From Lunularia cruciata (taxonomy: Eukaryota > Streptophyta > Marchantiopsida > Lunulariales > Lunulariaceae): a stretch of 64,000 nucleotides of DNA. The position numbers were made by a program, and so were the translations under genes. The stretch's first letter is position 1; each line of letters starts with the position of its first letter. The notes below the pieces were generated by a model. That model saw nothing but the letters and a program-made list of their open reading frames with translations. It did not search any database and was not told the origin of the DNA. Below, piece after piece: positions 10,401 through 23,997 of the stretch. Location: positions 620,001 to 684,000 of the forward strand of contig OX419760.1 in NCBI GenBank assembly GCA_948567375.1, given 5' to 3'.

Positions 10401-13400
10401 CTAATGATGCAGCTCTCCTAAGCTGCCAACGAATATGGAGAAAATGTAGAAGATATGTCTTTCAGCTCTATGTGAATGGTTGGTGTACAGATAGAACACA
10501 AACGTCTTGTACGACTCTCTAATACGAGAAAGATAGCTTAGAGCATACGGCTGACGATTGAATATGTTTTGCAGCACCAGAAGCTGAAGCTGAACCAGCT
10601 GCGCCCGGCAAGAAAGCGAGACAGGGTATTACTGCTGAAATTATTAAAGAGCTTACAGACTGCAATGCTCGCCTTTCCGGCCAACGTAAAAAGCGCCAGG
10701 TACTATCTTCCTCATCTCAGGGCTCTCCGGCGATTTGGACTTTAGCTGATGAACTGGTTAGGATGTAGAAACCCCTGTCCTTCCAGTCTCTGATATGGAG
10801 AGTGGTTTATTACTATTGCCGATGACAAGATAATAATGTCTGGTTTCTAAGAAATATTTTTACGTAAGCTCACCCTAAATAGGGGCATACTTACTGTTTT
10901 TAGTCGCGGTGAAGTAAGGGGCAAGCCGTAAGCAGTCTCTTGGAGCTAGCAAGTTCTTATTGCAATTGGTGGTTGTGGGAGAAGATGTTGCTGTGGAGTT
11001 ACCAGGCTAACTGAAAGAGTCAATATGCAGATATCACAAAGTCTTGCCACCACGGAGGTCCTGGAGCGATACACACAAGTGGCCAGTCATCCTCTTCACA
11101 AGACGGTGAAGCCAGGAATTTGTTCCACCGACATTCATCCCACCAAGGTTTGCAAGATTGCCGCACCTAGTTCTGCAAGTGTTCATCTGTACATATTGCA
11201 CTTATTATTTGCTATTGTTCAACTACCTGACCTAGAAAATATACACTAGCTTCTTTTGTCCTTGTTGACAAATGTTCATGAAGCACGGTAATTCAGTAGT
11301 AAACTTCTGAAGAACCAAAGAAGTGAGAAGAGCAAGTAGAACTGTTCAAAGTCGAATCAGCATTTTTCTGAACTCATATGATCCATCAAGACCTTTACCT
11401 GTTCATATGCTAGGAGTTCATCATACTGTACCTTATGAAGCCCTAGGATTTAAACATATTAAAGGTTACAAACTCTTGGATCTTTCATTCCTACCGTATC
11501 TTGAATGGAGCGCATATCCAGATCACTACCTCAACCTTATATTAACTGCAGCCAAGTTAGTGGGGGTTACCTAGGTTGTGATCATGATTTACTTCAGCCA
11601 GTTACTCTCGGCCGACCATTCCATTCCTATTTGAATGTTTTTCAGGACTACATTTTGACCGGTGGTGTGGACTCTACTGCTATCGTCTTCAACCGGGCCT
11701 CTGGAGAGATTGTTTCTACACTTTCAGGCCATAGCAAACGGGTTAGTCTCATGATCAATACATCTGATGATATAGAACGGAGTGAACCCAATGCTTGCCG
11801 CTTCCCGCTTCCTAAAGCCTGTGGAGTTGGTGCTCATCTGACTTGTTGAGCCTCTGGTATGTGAATAGGTAACAAGCGTGAAGTTTGTACCTCGTGAGGA
11901 GCTCGTGCTCACCGGATCTGCTGACAAGGTGAGGGAATTTTTGGAATCCTAGGGTGGTGATAGTGTCCTGTTAATGCATTTAAGTCAGGCTTACGTTTGG
12001 CACGCATGGCTACCCAGTGTCTCATTGCTACCCCTTGGCGGCAGGATTTTGATTGCTGACTTATCTTTTAAGATCTTATAATCAAAGAGCTTTGTTTTAG
12101 TAACACCACAGCACCCGTTTTCCATCAAAATTAATTAAATCATTGTTTTTTCCTTTCGCTTGAATACCTCTGTATACGTGAAAGCATTGTAGTACACATG
12201 CAGACATTTTGATTCCTAGAAGTTGTACGAAAGGAAATTTAAAGTACTAGATTAGAGAACTCCTTCTCGAGCTACTTGTAGAAGGCAAAGATCTGACACC
12301 TAGGTTCAAAGCTTATTGGCATAGCTTCGGTCTGAGCTAGAAGAAAGTCTGCACGAAATCGATCTCTCTATTCATTTTCTACTCCTTTTACAGGAGGTCC
12401 ACTGGCAGAGCTGTAATATCTAGCTGGTTGACTTTCTTTTTCTTGTCTACAGACAGTAAGAATATGGCAAGGTCAAGAGGATGGATCGTACAACTGTAAG
12501 CACGTAATGAAAGACCACGCAGCGGAGGTTTGTAACCTTGTCCTAAGACGATTTCCTTCACGGATTTGTTCTTGAATTTGTGCTATTGCCAGAGATCGAA
12601 ATGAAGAGAAATAGATTCTAAGCTTCAAAGTTAAATTCTTGGAAGCTCAAATTTAATAGTCAAATCATGCTCTTTTGCAAGTTCCTGAGGCACTGGGTTG
12701 AGACTCACTAGACTATCATAGTCATGGTATGAGAGTATTGCGACTTCTTCAAGTGCAAGGTTCTTGCCATGAAATACCCACGTGGTTATTGCGATGCATT
12801 AAACTCAGTTGCCAGACCCAGTATCTGAGTCTAATACGTTTCTGCACCCACTTGAATATTCAACTCTCGTGTAATAGTAGTTACCAGACCAAGTCCTGCA
12901 ATAGTCAGTGTAAGATCTCATAGGTAGTGATCGCAAGTTCACTTCTGGTAGCAGGAGGACGTGTTTTGTTCCTCCTTCTCTTTCTTCCTGTGTGATTGTT
13001 GGAGACGAAATCTTATTTGGTAACTGGTCAACTGTTGCTCTCATGAATAATCGAGAAAGAGGACGTAACGTGCAAATATTTGTGTGAATGAAATCCAGGT
13101 GAGAGCAGTAACTCTACATGCGACTCACAATTACTTCGTCACGGCTTCACTTGATAAGACTTGGGGCTTTTATGATCTTAGCACAGGTTTATGCTTAACT
13201 CAGGTCAGTTTGTCTCTTCCATCCCACTCATTAGATCGCTGTTTGGTCTTGTAGAAATCATCAAATTCATATCCCTCAACTAAGAGCCCTATCTTCAATG
13301 CCTTCAGGTCAATGAAGCGACCGTCCAAGACGGATTCACATCTGCCGCCTTCCATCCTGATGGTCTTATCTTGGGAACTGGAACCGCCGAATCCTTGGTT

Positions 13401-15273
13401 CGCATCTGGGACGTCAAAACACAGGTAATAAGAATCCATTGCCGTGATGATCGCACAGGGTTACCTCCAATTTGCCTTAGCACACGTGATGGATCAATAT
13501 CATGTCATAAAGTAAGCAGGAATTAAGTTATTGATCTGATATGTCAATGTCGTATTGGATGATTTGTGAAGCTAGATGAGTCAACAGGTTCATCCTAGGA
13601 AGCAATAGAGGCTAGCGACTTTGGATGTCGATAACAAACTGTCTCATGTTCCAAAAGCGCTCTCTGAGCGAAACAATTTGTAAATTATACCTGTTTTGCT
13701 TGTGGAGGTCAGAGTCTCTGCAGCCTCTACATTGAGCAGATCTGTGCACAACTGATTTTTTATTTCAAAGCTGAAGAGGTGTACTTTCTGTGCAGGCCAA
13801 CGTTGCCAAGTTTGAGGGCCATACTGGGCCTGTTACCGACATCTCGTTCTCAGAAAACGGTTACTTCCTTGCAGTAAGTACATTTTGACTGTTGTGTTAG
13901 ATGCAAGAATCGATATAAAATTAGATGTATGGAAGATCAATGGATTGTACTTTGTTGCGAAATCGAGTTTTCCATACGCGTTGTATGTTCCCTTGTTCGA
14001 ATGCTGAATGATGGTTATGAGAACCATAGACCGTAAGATTCTCCAGATAATAAGTCTCTGGGTGATAATGGCAGACGGCAGCCAGTGATGGAGTCAAGCT
14101 GTGGGATCTTCGAAAACTGAAAAATTTCCGGTCATTTGCTCCATACGATTCGGCAACTCCAACTAATACCGGTACATAACTCTCGAGAATGTCCTTTTAG
14201 ATCGTTATACACTAAAAGATTGGTCCCACTTGGTAGTTGGTGCCTGCTATACATAGACTAAAACTCGATTGGAACTTTCGTGTAGTACATGAATTGACTG
14301 CATTTCGATACTCGGTCGCACTTGTTTCAACGCAGTGGAGTTTGACTACAGTGGAAGCTACCTAGCAGTTGGTGGATCTGACATCAGGTTCGTCTTTTAC
14401 CTTTCTTTGCCCGTTCTAGCTCCTCTGCGTCTCTACCGATTCAGTTGATTTGCATCAATAGAAACACCCGTGGAGTCTGGCTGAGGGATCACCGTTGGAG
14501 GTAGTTGAATAAACATGAATATCACTCCTGCACCCTTAGCATTTGGCGATATTCCTAGTTTAAATTCAAGATTTTAATTTTTTGCTATTGATCTGAAGCA
14601 CCCTTCTAATCATATAAATTTATTACAGTTTTTATCAACTCTTTTATTACTTATAGTCTCTCCTATAGTTTCTTTTGTAAATGTCTGACTGCAAGTATTC
14701 CTGGCTGGTTACGTGGTTAAGGTTACTCGAGGGAACTTGTTGATTGCTTGGGTGAATTGGGGGGTGACTAGAGGAGTTTGCCGTCGAGCAAATACTGCGT
14801 TCGTTCTTCTGTGACAGTTTTTTCGTTGTTATCTGTTTGGCTGCAGGATATATCAAGTTGCAAGTGTGAAACAAGAGTGGAACACCGTGAAAGTTTTCCC
14901 CGATCTATCCGGCACTGGTACCCTCTTTCTCTAAACCTGCTCTAGTTTCTGCCTTCATATTTTAGGAGGATTGACTGGATTGAAATGTCTGATCAGATAG
15001 ACAACGAGGAAGTTCAGGGCTTCCTTGGTAGAATATAAAAATCCTGCTGTCTTCAATTTTGGACGGCCCTGTACCAAAGATCTTGTTTTGTGCAGAAGGG
15101 TTTTACACAATCTGTGGTACTTACACATCCTTATGCGAGTTGCAGGCAAGGTAACATCGGTGCGCTTTGGACCTGATGCATCGTATCTAGCCGTTGCCAC
15201 AATGGACCGGCAGCTCCGCATTCTGGGGGCCCCAACATCAGGAACAGATCCATCAGCAGTCACCAGCGTATAG
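7500..15273 (+). CDS. PRP19: Prp19/MAC3-like U-box WD40 pre-mRNA-processing factor, 18 exons
   Basis: Core subunit of the nuclear Prp19/NineTeen complex: a U-box E3 ubiquitin ligase for spliceosome activation, also linked to DNA-damage response and plant immunity (MAC3A/B). Coding exons: 7500-7512, 7695-7780, 8566-8637, 8739-8801, 9291-9377, 10101-10239, 10575-10699, 11031-11147, 11646-11741, 11869-11928, 12453-12527, 13099-13203, 13308-13424, 13796-13873, 14075-14171, 14336-14387, 14847-14917, 15146-15273. All junctions are GT-AG and keep frame, giving 526 aa, close to plant orthologues (~523). The U-box is at 1-70 ([14 protein letters not shown]), the Prp19 tetramerisation coiled coil at about 70-140, and seven WD40 blades at about 215-526. 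The start was chosen because a 13-nt first coding exon restores the conserved M-x-C-x-I-S-G N-terminus; no in-frame ATG exists in exon 2. The donor after 10239 (GTCCGC) is weak. The protein looks intact. Confidence 0.93.
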
Positions 15274-16109
15274 GTAGGTGCTTGACTCTTAACTTACATA
15301 AGTTTTAGGCAAGCTAATGTAGACATTTGATACTGCTGGCCATATCAGGAGCGTAGCATCTTGGGTGGTGGTGATGCATGTCGAATATTAGCGCGGCGAG
15401 ATTCTCCTGATAATGAAGTAAATACAGTTGTCTAAGGTGCCCAATGTTGTTGCCACCGTGCAGGATATCAGAGCCTTGATGATGTAATACTATAGTTCTA
15501 AGCCGAACTTATTGTGGATGGAAACTAGGGGATACTCTGCGATACTGCAAGGGCCTGTAATCGTTGGAAGATGTAATACAACGTTTTATTTAACTGAGAA
15601 CTTCCCAAGTAGAGTTGTACTAGTTCACAGAAGGGCAGAAAGAACTTCGACATAAGGAGCTGTCGTTCTTTCAATAGTCATGCATGCAGCATTGCTCGAT
15701 TTTGGCTCTAGTTTATCATTAGGAGTTAGAAAGATATGTGAGATTTATCCTAGATCTTGTACGTTGAGTGTGATTGACCGGGAAAGCAGTTCTGTAATGA
15801 TTAATTAACACGGAAGGGCTTTTTAAAAGCTTCCACTGATATCCTTGTATCAGTGTCTTACATGTACACGTCCATGTCCAAGACTTGAAATTGAGTTGTC
15901 GTCATGCTGATCTGAGTAGAATATGACCTGTCTGCAGATTTATTTCCTCTTGAATCACAGGCCGCGTCGAACATCTTTCAATCAGTGCCTAACCACTAGT
16001 TGTTGAACGGTGTCTTCTTCATCTTGTCGTTTCTTGCACTCACACAAGCAGTTTTTACCAGGTTGACATTTTCTTGACTCGACAAGGATTAGTTGAAACA
16101 TATGCGCGG
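15274..16109. other. 3' UTR and downstream region of the Prp19 gene
   Basis: No coding potential beyond the stop. The region presumably holds the 3' UTR and polyadenylation site, neither of which can be fixed from sequence. It ends at a dispersed repeat. Confidence 0.5.
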
Positions 16110-16645
16110 ACTTCTGAGCAAACGAACAGAAACCCTGGACGGGAGATACTGACATTGCATTCAGCTATCGCGACACTTACGAAGGGCACTGACGAAGTCG
16201 TAGGTGTTGTCGTCCAGATTCACTATGCAAAGTCTAAGTCTTCCTTTCAGTGTTGAACGACTCGTGCTGACATTGAGCACGCAGGAGTAAATCCCAGCTT
16301 TCGTAAACTCACTTGGGGACAGTCTCATAACTTTTATGATACAGGAGTTCTTTTTCTGTACTTTTGAATGTCGTTCCTAAATGATCTTTGCATTTTTCAT
16401 TTCTTCAATGTTCCAGTTGCTCACACTTAAAAAGTGTTGCAAGCACTTCCAATATTGTACCATCGATGGATAGTAAATGTTCGGCTAACCCTGGGTGCAG
16501 GTTTACACGTTCTTGCCTGTATATGTACTTAATAGTTCTGGCGATCTTTACCATCAGGAGTCGGGATTCAGACGTCGGTATGGAACCGGCTTGTTTTACA
16601 ACGGGTTTCATTACGTAATATTATTCTTATTCTATATTTCATTAC
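16110..16645 (+). repeat. Dispersed ~530-bp exon-like repeat, copy 1
   Basis: It aligns along its length, with small indels, with 38345-38872 in the same orientation. Both copies encode T-N-R-N-x-G-R-E-I-L-x-L-H-S-A-I followed by T-D-E-V before a GTAGG(T/C) donor-like site. Both then have a pyrimidine tract plus CAG acceptor (TTCTTCAATGTTCCAG) before a short block ending GGGTGCAG/GT. In this copy the second block is frameshifted. It looks like a duplicated gene fragment, perhaps carried by a transposon. The parent gene is not recognised. A TTTCATTACGTAATAT word is repeated near the right end. Confidence 0.6.
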
Positions 16646-19600
16646 GTAATATGCGCGGACTCACTGCTGGAGTCCGTATCAGTATATGTAATCGAAATCT
16701 GAATTGTTTTGATCGTTAATAAACATTGCAAAATTTGAGTCAATTCTTTCTCGGGATGAAATGAGGTGTTGTCAGCTTCAAGTAGACATTCAGTAATCTC
16801 CAATTGTAGTCTATCACTGAAATTGAAGATGTGTTTAATGTCCCGGAACCACTCACTAGACGCCCAAGACTGGATGCACGAAGAGTTGAAGCTCTAACTT
16901 CGGAATCATCCTGCCATCTCGCCTTGCGGTCACACGATTGTGCCTTCATTTCTTATTGCCAAATCCGCGATGAGTATGTAACTCGTCTAACTGTATTTGA
17001 TCTTCAATACAACTATTTTGAGGTGTTTGTCTCCAAGGATCTAATTTACGACCCTCATCATGTTGAAGGTCACTGTCATTGTGGAAGGCGTCCATTTATG
17101 GAAAATTTCAACTTGGTCACCAGTACACTCCAAGGATACTTATATGGAATGGTCTAATATCCTCAAAATTATTATGTGTCACAAGTTAGGAATCTTGGCA
17201 TGGTCTCGTCCAAATTGATTAGTGTCGGAAAGAAGTGAAGTAAATCTTCAAGCGAACTTTCACTGGCCAAACGCCGGCACGTTAGACTACTATATAACGC
17301 AAAGTCAAGACTCAATAGAATGCAATACATTACGATTCGGCAAACGACAATGTGACTTACCAACGGACTATAGCTCCAATTCATTGTAAGACGATGCACT
17401 GGACGTCTCCATTGAGTCTGAATGGGCATTCATGTCCAGATTAGTGTTTGAGGACACGTGAGATCTAATACCTTGCGTGCCAAGATTTGCATTTCTGACC
17501 TTCGGTCAGAGTTCAGCGTCCCTGGAGCGCTACACAGAGTAAATTCACTACAGTTACACAAAGAAATGACATTTTGAAATTATCTTCTTTAGTAATCATC
17601 GGAATTTCGTGTTCCGTCACGTGGAAAGTGATCTGAATCAATATCTCACAGCCTTTATCACTGCTTGAATATCTGGAGCGGGCTCTGTGGCCTTTGTAGA
17701 TAGATAATCAGACTTTGAGGAGCTCTGGGCTAGATCCGAAAGGGGTTACGTTGAGACTAACGTCAATCCGATGTCTAAACTCATGTTCGGCCGACGCGGG
17801 AAGTTCTTCCATTATTTATCTACTCAATTATGGAAGTAATATGCCTGTCATGAATTTCGAAGAGTCACGTAAGATCTACTTGTTCTTCTGAAGTAAAAGG
17901 GGTTGTATGTCTTGCAAGAAAAGGTGTGATAGCAATATATAGATTAATATTAGCTATCAATGACTTTCTTATTCTTGCATCAAGAATAGACACAATGGGA
18001 ATTGGAAGTCTATATCTTCTAATAAGAAAAACTGAAATTGACTTACAAGAATGTATATATGCATAAAATTTATAAAACATTAGTATTATTTAATAATAAT
18101 AAAAAGTATTATGAAAAATAAATTTATATATTATGAAAATATAATATTTTGTCTAAATGAATGTAGTTGATATTTTCTCACAAATTTCGGTAGAGTGGTC
18201 AAATTTTGTTATTATGTAATTTGTCAAGGTTTAGAACCATGCGATAATGCATCGAAATTCTAATTTTAAAATTTATTTCTTAAAATTTCGTTCTAGGAAA
18301 TGAAGTTATACTTAGCTAACTATCGGTGAAATAATTGAAGACTCTCATCATTCACAACCACGAACGGTTGCCGTTGTTGTGAGCAGCCGGTTAAGACTTG
18401 TTGAGTATGCAAAGTAAATGTTGGAGAATCCCTCCATGATACTGCAACGGTGGTCTGTGTGATGCAAATCCTGACTATCAGTTGTCTTACTTCAACCCTT
18501 CTATTTGATCAGGAAAACGATGCATACATTATTTGTTTGACACGTGATTTTGCACTTGTACAACAGATATAATTTAGTCAAGGCGTTCCATTTTCCCTCG
18601 TCTTCCGCCCTCGCAATCAGGAAGAAAGGTCCCTGAGACCAATGACCAATCACTGCTTTGTCATGAAGCACTCGACATATTGATCTGAAACGAAAGTGCA
18701 AGACTGTAGTCCGCATCTGTTTGACACGATGTCCTAATCATGAGATCTCTAACAAAATACTTTCCAGCTTGCAGCGGACGAAAATGCGTGTTCAGACCAG
18801 AAAGCAATAGTACATTTGCAGACTGATTGCTCTAAGCGCATACATGATCGACTGATTTTGTCAGCAGCAAGACAACGTTTTCCTCTTGTGGAGTGATCAA
18901 TTCAGTTTAGATTTGCAGAGGGAACCAAAGCACTGTGCGTGAGAGTCGCCTTTCCTGCGCACGAAGCTAGGAGCAACAGAAATTGCGAACTGTTTGTAGA
19001 AATTTTAGACTTCACTGGTCCTTTTTTCTCTTTATTGAGAGTTCTTTTCTCTGAAGTTCGAATCACGAAAGCTGTATTGATTGAACGGGTGGTGCCGCTG
19101 ATGAGGGCGTGAATCTTGCTGCGCAGTAACATTTTGCAAGCGTTTGCGTAATGTACCCCCAGAGTGAAGGAGATGCTTCCGAAGTCCAAGCATTTTCCAT
19201 CGAGGAGATCACCGGGAAGACTGTGCAGGGTTTGACCTTGCAGTAGACGTCAAGGAGATTCCGAGTCCAGCTTCTTCCCGCAGTTGACGAGTAGGATGGG
19301 TGGTGTGTTTGTAGTTTGTTCGGAATCTCTTTTCACTTTTCTAAGAAGTCCTCTGAGAAAATGCCGAGAGTGGCGCTTGAATAGACAAAAACAACAGGTG
19401 GAAACCACACCACAAGTAACGGGGCGAATGTCAACTTTGATTGATACTCTACAATCGCAAACGCTGCTGCTTGAAACTGAACATCCTATTCATGCAGTTG
19501 GAAGATTCATGGGCGGGATCCAGCAGCAACAGCCAAATACAGACTGGGTTGTGGAGCCCACGAAGTGAGGATATGGGGGCTGCTGATCTATTCACGTGAG

Positions 19601-19850
19601 TTGGGTTCTTCATATGATCCGCTATTCTGCTATGAGAAGCAGTGGTATCTGCCAAATTGCGTGGTCCTACCGCTGGCGACAGCACACACAAGCTCCAGAA
19701 GTGCTCATGATCCATCAGTGTCAGCTAGTATGGATCTGTGATAGGATCCTTAGCTGGAGAGGATTCATGGGTTGACACTGGATGGCCGTGATGAAACTGG
19801 AGCAAAGCGAACGCTGCTGGTTGAAGTGATTAGAAAGCAGCTATCTACAG
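16646..19850. other. Intergenic region
   Basis: Several short open frames on both strands lack recognisable domains or splice structure. 17,900-18,320 is AT-rich. 18,480-19,850 is of normal composition and lies downstream of the ARM/TPR gene. I see no gene here. Confidence 0.5.
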
Positions 19851-22800
19851 CTAAAGTTTGTATTCCAGGTACTCTACAGGTAGTATTCCCAAGCACGGAA
19901 CTAGTTCCCCTTCCTCAGGGACGTGCACTATAGTAGTGGCTCTTATCCTTGTTGCCCGTTCAGCGTCTTCTCGGGCTCCCTCGTCATCTTCCATGAGAAA
20001 TTTCACATATCCTCGCTGTTTCAAAACCTCGTAGTCATCCGTTTCAATCTCAAGAGCCCTGTCTAGATCCGCCAAAGCTCCTTCCAAATCGCCCGCATGC
20101 CGCTTCAACACCCCCCTTTCCTGCCACTGCCATGCTGCTTGCGGATTCAAATCGATTGCCCTGTCAGCTTCGGCGAGAGCCCCTTCGTAATCTTGAAGTT
20201 TCCATTTCGCCCACCGACACATACTGCAAGAATGTCAATAGCAAATGTGTTCAATACCCGAGACTATCAGATGGCTTTCGCAGGGTACAAATAATGGTTG
20301 AAGGCACTACACTTTCCTGTGTTTAAGTATGCTCCTACGGCAATTCTACTGAATCTCACAGACCGAAATCTAAAGCAACATACCAATGTAGTATTCAAAA
20401 TGAAGCAGACTCATGTTCCAATCATTGGACTATCAAGCAATCTGAACACCTTCCAATGAGGGTGCAAAGGCCCAATCAAAGAAAACGAGTCAATCGACAG
20501 AACTGATTGCTTGCGAAGATGGAACCATGCACAGGAAATCTGATCTAAGCAGCTTTATGATGTTTAAGTTTTTCCTTATCACCTCTAGAGATTATTCGTT
20601 GATTTCTTTCAGACCAGCAAAGGTGAAATACCTCAAGCTCACACGCTTGAACACTGATCAACGAAAGCGAGTGTCAAATACAATTGACGAAGAGCAAAGA
20701 AATTTGGATGCCTTGCGACTACCTATATATGTCTTGCGGAAGCGAACGCTCCAAACGACGCATCATGAACTTCACTGCTCATTCGAATTTGGATCATGTA
20801 ACTTGCCAAGGACGTCGATAAAATTTTATGCTGAATTATTCTTACCTCGTGAAGTCGGCATCGTATTGGCCTGGTAGCAGGCACATGGCGTCTTCAAGAT
20901 CTGCCACAGCGTCCTCGTACATTTGCATCTCCAGCAAAACAATCCCCCGTGTGGCACAAGCTTCACCGGAGTGTAGTTCGATATCCAGGGCTTTGGTGGG
21001 GTCGATGTAAGCCAAGGTTTTGATAGCATTCATCTCTGCATTTCCAGTTGAGAAACGGAGCATCTGCTCGATAGCTTCAGCCTTCAACGATGCTCCGCTC
21101 AGCCGTTGAAGGTCTGCAATCACAGCAACCATCCTCTCCTTCTCCTTTGCTTGTAGCGCGTCCTGGTAGCTCTGTCCGTCTGTCTTTCGTTCAGTTAGCA
21201 ACCAGTCGAGACCTTTCACAATCTCGGGAACTTCAACCATCAGGAGTCTATTCTCTTCCGAGGATGCCAAGGATCCCAGAAGATTTGCTGCCTGCTCGAC
21301 CACGACCTCGTTGTCGCTCATGCACAGCTTTCCCACGCTCTCAAACGCATTGGAGAACTCCGCGATTTTTACTTGGTAGTCTGGAATCTTTGCAAGGTTC
21401 GACAGTGTCGTGATTGCCACCTCCTGGACATAAGTACCATGGGCGGATAGCAATCCTAACAAGCCTTCAAAAACATAGTAGCACTGCACCAAAATGTTCG
21501 GTACATTACTTTCCATCGCGGACAGATTTTGCAAAATCATCGCAGCAAGAAGTTGCGCATCGGGGTTCTCATCCTTGGTCACCAATCTGTTCAGATGTAG
21601 AAGAGCAGATTTTGATTCTGAAACTGTCTGCTGGTTCTCTGGAATGAAGGTAAGGGTCAAAAGAGCTAAAAGTGACTGCATAAGCACAGGGTATTCATCC
21701 CCACACAACAACAACTCCAGACCTGCTAGAACTCGAGGAAATCTCGAGAGTTTCAAATGATGGTCGTTTATGTCTAAAGAAGAAGCGATATTCTGAAAGA
21801 ATTTTGCTGCCGATTCCAGGGCAGCGAGGTCATCATAATGATACAACAAATCTCCTACACCTTCCACACAATTCGGGAACTTGACTATCTGCTCAACGTA
21901 TTTCGGTTCAAGAGCAAGATTGTATAGGACCATGGTAGCTCCTCGCTGCAGATCCAGCAGCTTGGGGCTCCCACTCCTGCACAGGAACCCCATCACCCGT
22001 CCAAACAGATCAGGAAAGTCTGCAATTCTCGGCCTGTACTCGGGGGTTCTGGTAAGCTGATACAAAATCCTTAGCGCTTCGCTCTGAATCGTCGGACTGT
22101 CAGCTTTTGACAAGACTGCAACCACACGTTTCAAAGCTCCCGGAAACTCTAAAATTTCTGTCCGATTATCAGCGAAGGTTGAAAGGTTTGCCAATGCCGT
22201 GGTTGCTTCCTCCAGAACTGGCGATTGCACATCATCTGCGAGCAAAACCATCAAATATGGAATGGCCTGAGGTCCCCTCAATGCAGCTACGGACGTAGAC
22301 CCTTCATTCTCTTCGACACGGAAAAGGTTTTTCAGGGCCCATGCTGCTTCCCTCTGCACGCCAGGTAAACCATACTTCTGTAACAGCTCCAGAAGGCCTA
22401 AAAGAGCTTTCTCACATCCTCCAATGGGCAGTTTGTTGGCCTTCGGAATGGCGAGATTCCCCAAACTTCGTGCGGTTGATTCCAGAATTTCACTCGCCAT
22501 GGGACTGGAACTCCCACTGTATTCTCCCAGCAAGTCGCTGAGAAGCTTGGCACAAAGTGAAGATCTTGGAACCCAAATTTCCTGATTGAAGGTGGCTGCC
22601 AGATTCTGCAGCCCTTTCATAGCCCACATCTGTATACCTGTATGGACTTCCTTGTGCTCTGATAGTAATGTGACTATGCTTGTCAACACGTCTACACTAG
22701 TGCTGTCCGACCATAAGATGTACCGGTCGTTTTCAGGCAGGCATGTGAGATTAGCCAGGGCCCTTGCAGCTTGCTCCTGTCTGCTGGGACTGGCGTCTTT

Positions 22801-23997
22801 CGATAGCAGACGAACAAGGCCATCTACAGCGCCGGGCAATTCTGCAATTTTCTTGTTAGCCTCCTCGTCGTGTGAAAGATTTGCCAAGGCCCATACAGCT
22901 TCCTCCTGAGCATCAGGATTGGTGTCCTTGAACAGAATTTCGACCAGAGCAGGCAGTACTTCAGGACACTCCATCAGAGCTTTTTTCTCTTGAGGCATCG
23001 TGAGCTTTCCTACGGTACTTGCTGCGTGTTCCACAAGAAGATTGTCAAATTCATTCCACAAACATGACACCAGCTCGTCAAGGACCTTCGGGTAGTTCGC
23101 GATTTTCACTTGAATCTCCTCAGTGGCTGACAGATTGTACAAACTCAGAATTGCTGACTTCAGCAGCTCGTTGTTCTGAAGCCTCCTGCTCATGGCTATC
23201 AGGTTAACTAGACCTCCTAGAGCATGAGGAAACTGACTTGATCCTGCCAGCATTTCGGCATTCTGCTGTCCGTCAGACAGACGAGAAAATGTCTTACAAA
23301 CTTCGTCCACAACATCAGGCCTCTCGTAATCAGACAGCAACCCAATTAGGCCAGCCAAGGCACGAGGAGTTTCCATGATCATCCGCCCGGCTTCTGGAAC
23401 AACGGAGACAACAGCCAATGCTGACAGTGCATCCGCCTGCAGTTTAATACACTCCTCATTTCCCCGAGAGTTTTCATCTACAAATAGCAATTTTGCCAGA
23501 GCCTCCAAGGCTCCAGGAAATCTAGCAATCTTCAGTGCATTCTCTTGCACCAAAGCCAAAATGTACAAAGTCAATGCTGCGTGTCTCTGTAAATAAGGAT
23601 TATCATTCCTGATCGACAAGATTCTCACCAGACCTGCCAGGGCCTGAGGGTATTCAGCTATTCTCACTTTATCAATTTTATCTTCTTGATCTTGTTCCGC
23701 GTTTGAGAGTTTCAAAAGCGATTTTGCTCCCTGCAGTTGCAAGTCCGGACTGTCATCTGCAAAGAGCTCGGAGACGATACCTCTCAACTTGTCCCGGACC
23801 AGGCAAGAGCATATGCATTGATCCACGAGCCATTTACCGGAATTTCCAAGCCGTCTTACCAGTCTCCTTACACCATACTTGGATTCTACTTCAGCCCTCT
23901 GTTCGACCTTACCTGCGAAAGCTACACCTACAATTGTCTCCGTCTCAGTGTCACTACTGGCCTGCACCACTATCCGTGGTGCGGCTGCTTCATCCAT
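19851..23997 (-). CDS. Large armadillo-repeat protein with C-terminal TPRs, 2 exons
   Basis: Coding exons are 23997-20846 and 20223-19851 (minus strand), separated by a 622-nt GT-AG intron (donor GTAAGA, acceptor TTGCAG). Together they give 1174 aa. Residues ~75-1000 are an almost continuous array of ~42-residue helical repeats of ARM type, with recurring A-x-x-x-L-x-x-L-S and A-x-x-A-L-x-N-L signatures, e.g. the A-V-W-A-L-A-N-L-S segment. Residues ~1010-1150 form about four TPR motifs, with W-Q-W-Q-E-R-G and ALADLDRALEIE-like helices. There is no signal peptide or membrane segment, so a cytosolic or nuclear scaffold is likely; ARM and TPR surfaces both bind peptides. One 3.15-kb exon carries all the ARM repeats, while the intron splits the TPR array. 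I know no named orthologue; UNC-45 has the reverse order (TPR then ARM-like). The function is unknown. Confidence 0.85.
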
